A stretch of 10,074 nt of DNA from positions 5,015-15,088 of the forward strand of contig CAJTSO010000047.1 in assembly GCA_910579115.1 (NCBI GenBank). The letters run 5' to 3'. Position 1 is the stretch's first letter; every line of letters starts with the position of its first letter. Shown piece after piece: positions 6,110 through 10,074 of the stretch. This stretch comes from an uncultured Selenomonadaceae bacterium. GTDB lineage: Bacteria; Bacillota; Negativicutes; Selenomonadales; Selenomonadaceae. The notes beneath the pieces were generated by a model. The model did not search any database. It was not told the DNA's origin and saw only the letters and a list, made by a program, of their open reading frames with translations. A program made the position numbers and the translations under genes.

Positions 6110-8176
6110 ATGAAAAAATTCCTTTATAACAAGGCTTTGCTCGCCGTGATGGTACTGGGGCTGGCCGCTTCAGTCATCATCAATATGGCGCGCGTCGCCG
6201 ACGAAAGGGCAAACAACTCCATAGATTTGGTGGTGGACTATGAAGCCATCGTAGAGCTGGCCGAGAAGGAAGGTTTGCCGGTAAGCGAGGTAATGGCCAA
6301 GGCAAAAGAGGCCGGAATTACCTCCTTGGCTGTTTATGGCAGGACCTTTAAGAAACTTAATAAATCAGGCAAGTGTACAGCGACCCGAGGCGCTGATATC
6401 ATGGAACGCTACCGTACCGGCTCCCTGGTCAGCCCGGCCTGGCAGGAGCTGGCCGAAAAAGGCGATATCAGGGACGCTGAGATGTACATCACCAACGGTG
6501 ACGACACCACTTTCCAGGAAGTAAAGGAAGACCTTATTCGCTGCCTTGGCCGTGACCGGGTGCGTTCCTTTGCGGTTGATGGCAAAGAGGTTTTGGCGGT
6601 AAAGGCAAATGGCGATGCCTTTGTAAAGCTGCACCTTGGGTTGGCTTCTGATGAAATGAAGGCGGTAAATGAGGCCGGCTTCTATGTTGTGGCCCGTCCG
6701 GCAAACTATGTTCAGCCAACGGTGGAGGGGGTCAAGGCAGTGTTCCGCCGCCTTGACGGGATAAAGGTTTCCGAAATGATTTTCTCCGGCAGTCAGTGTC
6801 TCGGGGCCCTTGGTGAAGATGGAGCGTTGGAAGCAGTTGCCAGGGAATTGAAGGAACGCAGAATTACCCTGGGTCTTATTGAGGCGGTTACCCAGCTCCA
6901 GTTCTTCCCACAGGAGGGGCTGGAGAAGATAGCGGCTGAATTGGAATGGCAGGCGGCTCGTTCTTACTACATCGGCAAGGAAGAATTGAATAAGATGAAG
7001 GTCCAGCAGGCGGTGGACCGTTGGAAGAATACTGATGAGGAGCGGAATATCCGCGTGAGCCTCTTAATGCCATTTGAGAATCCCCGGGAGGGCATGACCC
7101 TCCTTGAAACGAACCTTAAGTATTTTTCTGATGTAAAGACGGCTTTGTCCGCCAGAAATTTCGTTTTTGGCCCGGCAGGTACCTTCCATCAGCTTCATGT
7201 CAACCTCTGGCTGAGGGCCCTTGTTGTGTTGGGGGCAGTGGCGGCCGGTGTCCTGTATCTCTCCCTTGTCATTCCGGCCCTCAATGTGAGGAGCAGGCTT
7301 CAGCTCGTCATATTTGCGGTTGTCGGCACGATTTTCTGCGGGCCGCTGTTTATGGGATCCGGGAATCTGGTCCGCCTGATGGCGGCCCTGGCCGGAGCAA
7401 ACTTTTTTCCCTCACTGGCGATGATCGGTCTGCTGGACTATATCCGCAGTCATAAGGATACGGGCTGTAAGTCTGTCATCGGCGGCATTATCTTTGGCTT
7501 TGCCCTGCTGCTCCTCACCGGCCTTTTCTCTTTTGTGGGGGCTTCCTATCTTTCTGCTTCCCTCAGCGATGTGGAATACTTCCTGGAGGCCAGGATTTTT
7601 CGGGGAATAAAGCTGACATTTATTCTGCCCCTTGTTCTGGTGGCGGTGGCTTTCCTGCAGCGGTTCAATGTTTTTGGCTCCTTCGAGGATGAGACAGAGA
7701 GTTTTGTAGCTCAGGTAAAGGAGATAATGGATGCTCCCATTACAGTACGCCTGCTGGTGGCGCTGGGGATTGTTGGCCTTGCGCTCATCGTCTTTATAGC
7801 CCGGTCCGGCCACACCATGGGTATGCCTGTGCCGGGCATTGAGCTGAAGATTCGCGCTTTCCTGGAGAAGAGCCTGTATGCCCGTCCCCGAACGAAGGAA
7901 ATGTTCATCGGCCACCCCGCTTTCATGCTGATGATAATGGCCTGGCTGAAAAAATGGCCCACGATGGTATTTTTTGCCCTTGTTATGGGAGCAACCATTG
8001 CCCAGGGCTCAATGGTAGAGACCTTTGCCCATATGCGTACTCCCTTCATGATGAGTGCAGTGCGGGGCGCCGGCGGCCTGATTTTTGGCGGAATTATCGG
8101 CGGAGGTTTGATGTTGCTGGTCACTTTGTGGTATAATATTTTAGCTAAGGCTCAGGCAAGGAATGCCCGGGACTGA
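6110..8176 (+). CDS. DUF5693 family multi-pass membrane protein
   Basis: This 688-residue protein of unknown biochemical role has one N-terminal membrane segment (about 8-28), a long extracytoplasmic or loop region (about 30-365) that looks like an alpha/beta barrel-type fold (repeated strands such as TSLAVYG 71-77, GFYVVARP 190-197, RITLGLIEA 251-259), and then roughly eight membrane segments (near 366-390, 396-415, 422-442, 456-478, 500-516, 546-564, 605-630 and 651-677). Between the last ones is a conserved-looking ARPRTKEMFIGHP (591-603). The length and this pattern match DUF5693, found in Firmicutes. I see no nucleotide-binding or transporter motif. It sits directly before csaB (47 bases), so export, lipid-linked sugar or wall-polymer handling is my inference only. 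A ribosome binding site AGGGAG (6091-6096) precedes ATG 6110, and a structured leader may lie further up. Confidence 0.85.
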   Translation: MKKFLYNKALLAVMVLGLAASVIINMARVADERANNSIDLVVDYEAIVELAEKEGLPVSEVMAKAKEAGITSLAVYGRTFKKLNKSGKCTATRGADIMERYRTGSLVSPAWQELAEKGDIRDAEMYITNGDDTTFQEVKEDLIRCLGRDRVRSFAVDGKEVLAVKANGDAFVKLHLGLASDEMKAVNEAGFYVVARPANYVQPTVEGVKAVFRRLDGIKVSEMIFSGSQCLGALGEDGALEAVARELKERRITLGLIEAVTQLQFFPQEGLEKIAAELEWQAARSYYIGKEELNKMKVQQAVDRWKNTDEERNIRVSLLMPFENPREGMTLLETNLKYFSDVKTALSARNFVFGPAGTFHQLHVNLWLRALVVLGAVAAGVLYLSLVIPALNVRSRLQLVIFAVVGTIFCGPLFMGSGNLVRLMAALAGANFFPSLAMIGLLDYIRSHKDTGCKSVIGGIIFGFALLLLTGLFSFVGASYLSASLSDVEYFLEARIFRGIKLTFILPLVLVAVAFLQRFNVFGSFEDETESFVAQVKEIMDAPITVRLLVALGIVGLALIVFIARSGHTMGMPVPGIELKIRAFLEKSLYARPRTKEMFIGHPAFMLMIMAWLKKWPTMVFFALVMGATIAQGSMVETFAHMRTPFMMSAVRGAGGLIFGGIIGGGLMLLVTLWYNILAKAQARNARD

Positions 8177-8223
8177 TTCCTTTGTTCATACAGGAAGCTT
8201 GCTTAAAGGAGCTTATTTATCTG

Positions 8224-9330
8224 ATGTATAATGTTGTGGTATCGGGGTACTACGGCTCGAAGAACGCTGGCGATGAGGCAATGCTGGCGGCAATGATCGA
8301 GGTGCTGACCGATGTGAATCCACAGGTAAATATAATGGTTATATCCGCCAGCCCGGATGATACGGCGCGGCGTCATGGCGTGGAAGCAATTTCGTGGCTT
8401 GATGTCTCGTCCATTTGGCGTGCTTTGCGCCGGGCTGACTTGCTTATTTCCGGCGGCGGCAGTCTGCTGCAAAATGTTACCAGCGGCCGCAGTCTTTATT
8501 ACTATCTCAGCGTTATCGCCCTGGCTCGTTTTTTGGGGACGCCGGTCATGCTGTATGCTCAGGGAATCGGGCCTGTCTGCGGCTCTTTGGCCCGGGCTTT
8601 CATGCGCCGTCAGGCCAATGGCGCTGCGCTTATTACCGTCAGGGATAAAGGTTCGCTGGATGAATTGAAGGACCTCCAGGTAACGAAGCCGGCTATGGAG
8701 GTAACAGCTGATCCGGTGCTGGCTATCCATCCTGTCGAAACGGCCATCGGCCGAAAAATTCTTCAGGACCATCAGGTGGGGGGAGTCCGGCCTATCGTGG
8801 GGATTTCCGTCAGGGAATGGCGCGGCTGGACTGCCTATAAGCAGGTCGTTGCCAGGGCGGCAGATGATATTGTCAGGAACTACAACGCCCAGGTAGTGTT
8901 CCTGCCCATGCAGGTGCCTGAGGATGTGGTGACCTCCAAGGAGATTGCCCGCCTGATGGAGGAGGAGTCTGTCGTCCTTACCGAGGAATATACCACCAAC
9001 GAACTGTTGAGCCTGGTAGGTTGTATGGATCTGCTTATTTCTATCCGCCTTCATGCCCTTATTTTTGCCGGGGTAATGGGTATACCGATGATCGGGCTTT
9101 CCTATGATCCGAAAATCGAACGCTTCCTGGCTTCGATAAACGAAAAACCGGCCGGAGATCTGGCTAATTTGACTCATGAGGAATTAAATGAGGCAATTGC
9201 CTACAGCTGGAAAAACAGAGAAAAAATCATAAAGAAAAACAATGAGCTGGTAACCGGACTCAGGGTTTTGGCGATAAGGAATGCCGAAGAGGCCGTTCGC
9301 CTCATGGAAAAAGGGAAAAAGGCTGAATAA
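8224..9330 (+). CDS. csaB: CsaB-type polysaccharide pyruvyl transferase
   Basis: CsaB puts ketal-linked pyruvate on cell-wall polysaccharide, using phosphoenolpyruvate in the cytoplasm; SLH-domain surface proteins bind the pyruvylated polymer. The 368-residue protein begins VVVSGYYGSKNAGDEAML (4-21), the family start, with ISGGGSLLQNVTSGRS (75-90), YAQGIGP (111-117), the basic VGISVREWRGW (192-202) and RLHALIFAGVMGIP (275-288) followed by SYDPK, whose His277 is a conserved-family residue. It looks intact. I start it at ATG 8224 with AAAGGAG (8205-8211) 12 bases upstream; an in-frame TTG at 8182 has no ribosome binding site and adds 14 family-unlike residues. It follows the DUF5693 gene after 47 bases and likely shares its transcript. 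The last gene before the terminator at 9342. Confidence 0.95.
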   Translation: MYNVVVSGYYGSKNAGDEAMLAAMIEVLTDVNPQVNIMVISASPDDTARRHGVEAISWLDVSSIWRALRRADLLISGGGSLLQNVTSGRSLYYYLSVIALARFLGTPVMLYAQGIGPVCGSLARAFMRRQANGAALITVRDKGSLDELKDLQVTKPAMEVTADPVLAIHPVETAIGRKILQDHQVGGVRPIVGISVREWRGWTAYKQVVARAADDIVRNYNAQVVFLPMQVPEDVVTSKEIARLMEEESVVLTEEYTTNELLSLVGCMDLLISIRLHALIFAGVMGIPMIGLSYDPKIERFLASINEKPAGDLANLTHEELNEAIAYSWKNREKIIKKNNELVTGLRVLAIRNAEEAVRLMEKGKKAE

Positions 9331-9341
9331 AATAAAAACAG

Positions 9342-9385
9342 AACAGGAAAGCCCGATTGGCTGCAGCCAATCGGGCTTTCCTGTT
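9342..9385. terminator. Two-way intrinsic terminator (perfect 44-base palindrome)
   Basis: Bases 9342-9363 and 9364-9385 are exact reverse complements, centred on CTGCAG, giving a hairpin of about 20 pairs with core GCCCGATTGG. It starts 12 bases after the csaB stop and lies 35 bases beyond the end of the minus-strand symporter gene, so it can stop both converging transcripts. The minus-strand side is the better terminator: it is followed by CTGTTTTTATTTTATT. The plus-strand side has only a weak run (CTTTCCTGTTTG). Confidence 0.9.
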
Positions 9386-9420
9386 TGCCGTTGACGGTAA
9401 TGATCCCCGTCAAACCGCTG

Positions 9421-10074
9421 CTATTTTTTTATCTTTCCAATCAACGCCCACAGGCAGGACATTCCCATTCCGTAAAACAGGGGATCTCCCGGCAGCCTGC
9501 ACAGATTGGCGGCCAAAACAGTCAGAGGGCTCAGAATTATCGACAGGAGCATGGCCCGGGGAGAAATCTGTCCCGGTAGAAAGAGGGCAAGGGTCAGGGG
9601 AATGAAGACTACCGCTCCCCGCAGTCCCATAGAGAGGAACCCTAAGTCATTTATAATAGCACCGGGGACAAAGGCGGCAATGATGCCGGCAACTGCCAGC
9701 ACGATCATAATGATTGTCCGGATTGCCCGTAAGGACCTGGCGGCAAGGGCAGTCTGTTCGGCCTCGTTGTCGGGAATCTTGTCGGGGAAGAGCTTTTGCA
9801 GAATATCATTGTTGATTATCGTAGCCACACCGAGGGTGAGCCCGGCTCCGCCGCCGATGACGGTGATGAAAAGGGTGCCGATTATGATGCCGGCAAATAC
9901 CGGCGGCAGGTGGTTGAGGGCGAAGGCCGGGAAAGCCTGGATCGTGGATTCAAGAATAGGCAGGTCGGGGAGCGGCAGACCGGCTGAAGTAATGGCGGCC
10001 GCTTCCGAGGAAAGCAGATAGTTGGCGCGCATATACAGACCAATCATCACCCCGGCAATGCCCAAAGGCGGAAC
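9421..10074 (-). CDS. Sodium:solute symporter (SSS/SLC5) family protein, C-terminal part
   Basis: The minus strand codes 217 residues in frame to a TAG at 9421-9423, with no start in the window, so only the last third or half of a symporter is seen. Membrane segments lie roughly at residues 4-20, 55-80, 118-140, 143-170, 173-191 and 196-214. The block GIIIGTLFITVIGGGAGLTL, followed by TIINNDIL, is placed like the TM8 region of SSS transporters, where TI..DI is conserved. These carriers use sodium or proton gradients to import sugars, amino acids or carboxylates; the substrate cannot be told. It converges on csaB and shares the terminator at 9342-9385. The nearest ATG-like starts visible are internal, so the true start lies beyond 10074. 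Confidence 0.85.
   Translation of the reverse strand, partial: VPPLGIAGVMIGLYMRANYLLSSEAAAITSAGLPLPDLPILESTIQAFPAFALNHLPPVFAGIIIGTLFITVIGGGAGLTLGVATIINNDILQKLFPDKIPDNEAEQTALAARSLRAIRTIIMIVLAVAGIIAAFVPGAIINDLGFLSMGLRGAVVFIPLTLALFLPGQISPRAMLLSIILSPLTVLAANLCRLPGDPLFYGMGMSCLWALIGKIKK

Noticed and set aside
8182..8223. csaB start at TTG 8182
   Set aside because: No ribosome binding site before it; AAAGGAG precedes ATG 8224 and the family N-terminus begins there.
1..10074. CRISPR arrays, tRNA or rRNA genes, insertion sequences, prophage genes
   Set aside because: No regularly spaced repeats, cloverleaf or rRNA sequence, transposase or phage-like reading frames could be seen on either strand.

Overview
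The window looks like a chromosomal housekeeping stretch from a strictly Gram-positive-type or Negativicutes-like member of the Firmicutes. The clues are a SecA of Bacillus/Clostridium length with a C-terminal SEC-C zinc tail, strong AGGAGG-type ribosome binding sites, sigma-A style promoters, an RF2 gene with the programmed frameshift, and a CsaB-type wall-polysaccharide pyruvyl transferase next to DUF2993 and DUF5693 proteins. Moderate GC content and this gene mix would suit a Negativicutes (Selenomonad/Veillonella-like) genome best, but that placement is inference. I see no insertion sequence, prophage, CRISPR array, tRNA or rRNA.

Layout. (1) 1-638, minus strand: the first 212 residues of a COG0523/CobW-type GTPase metallochaperone running off the left edge, with its own promoter and a palindrome over the -35 box. 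(2) 639-931: divergent intergenic region with short repeats. (3) 932-1420, plus: an O6-alkylguanine-DNA methyltransferase (Ogt), followed by a possible weak terminator that overlaps the next promoter. (4) 1537-5914, plus: secA, prfB (in two frames joined by a +1 shift) and a DUF2993 lipid-binding-like protein, tightly packed behind a near-consensus promoter at 1468-1496. (5) 5915-6109: a 195-base gap with no gene that can be folded into a nested, branched RNA. (6) 6110-9330, plus: a 688-residue DUF5693 membrane protein and csaB. (7) 9342-9385: a perfect 44-base palindrome acting as a two-way terminator between converging genes. (8) 9421-10074, minus: the C-terminal 217 residues of a sodium:solute symporter (SSS) family protein that runs off the right edge.

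How the genes relate. SecA (protein export motor) and RF2 (UGA/UAA termination) are core functions; their adjacency is common in Firmicutes and is not evidence of a shared pathway. DUF2993, DUF5693 and CsaB all have an envelope flavour: a membrane-anchored lipid-binding-like protein, a large multi-pass membrane protein with an outside domain, and an enzyme that puts pyruvate on wall polysaccharide that SLH-domain surface proteins bind. SecA exports those surface proteins. The most interesting unexplained items are the structured leader before the DUF5693 gene, the DUF5693-csaB pairing itself, the unusually spaced frameshift stimulator in prfB, the palindrome over the metallochaperone promoter, and the loss of the usual sodium-site serines in the symporter. 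I did not find a clearly new defence or mobile system here.
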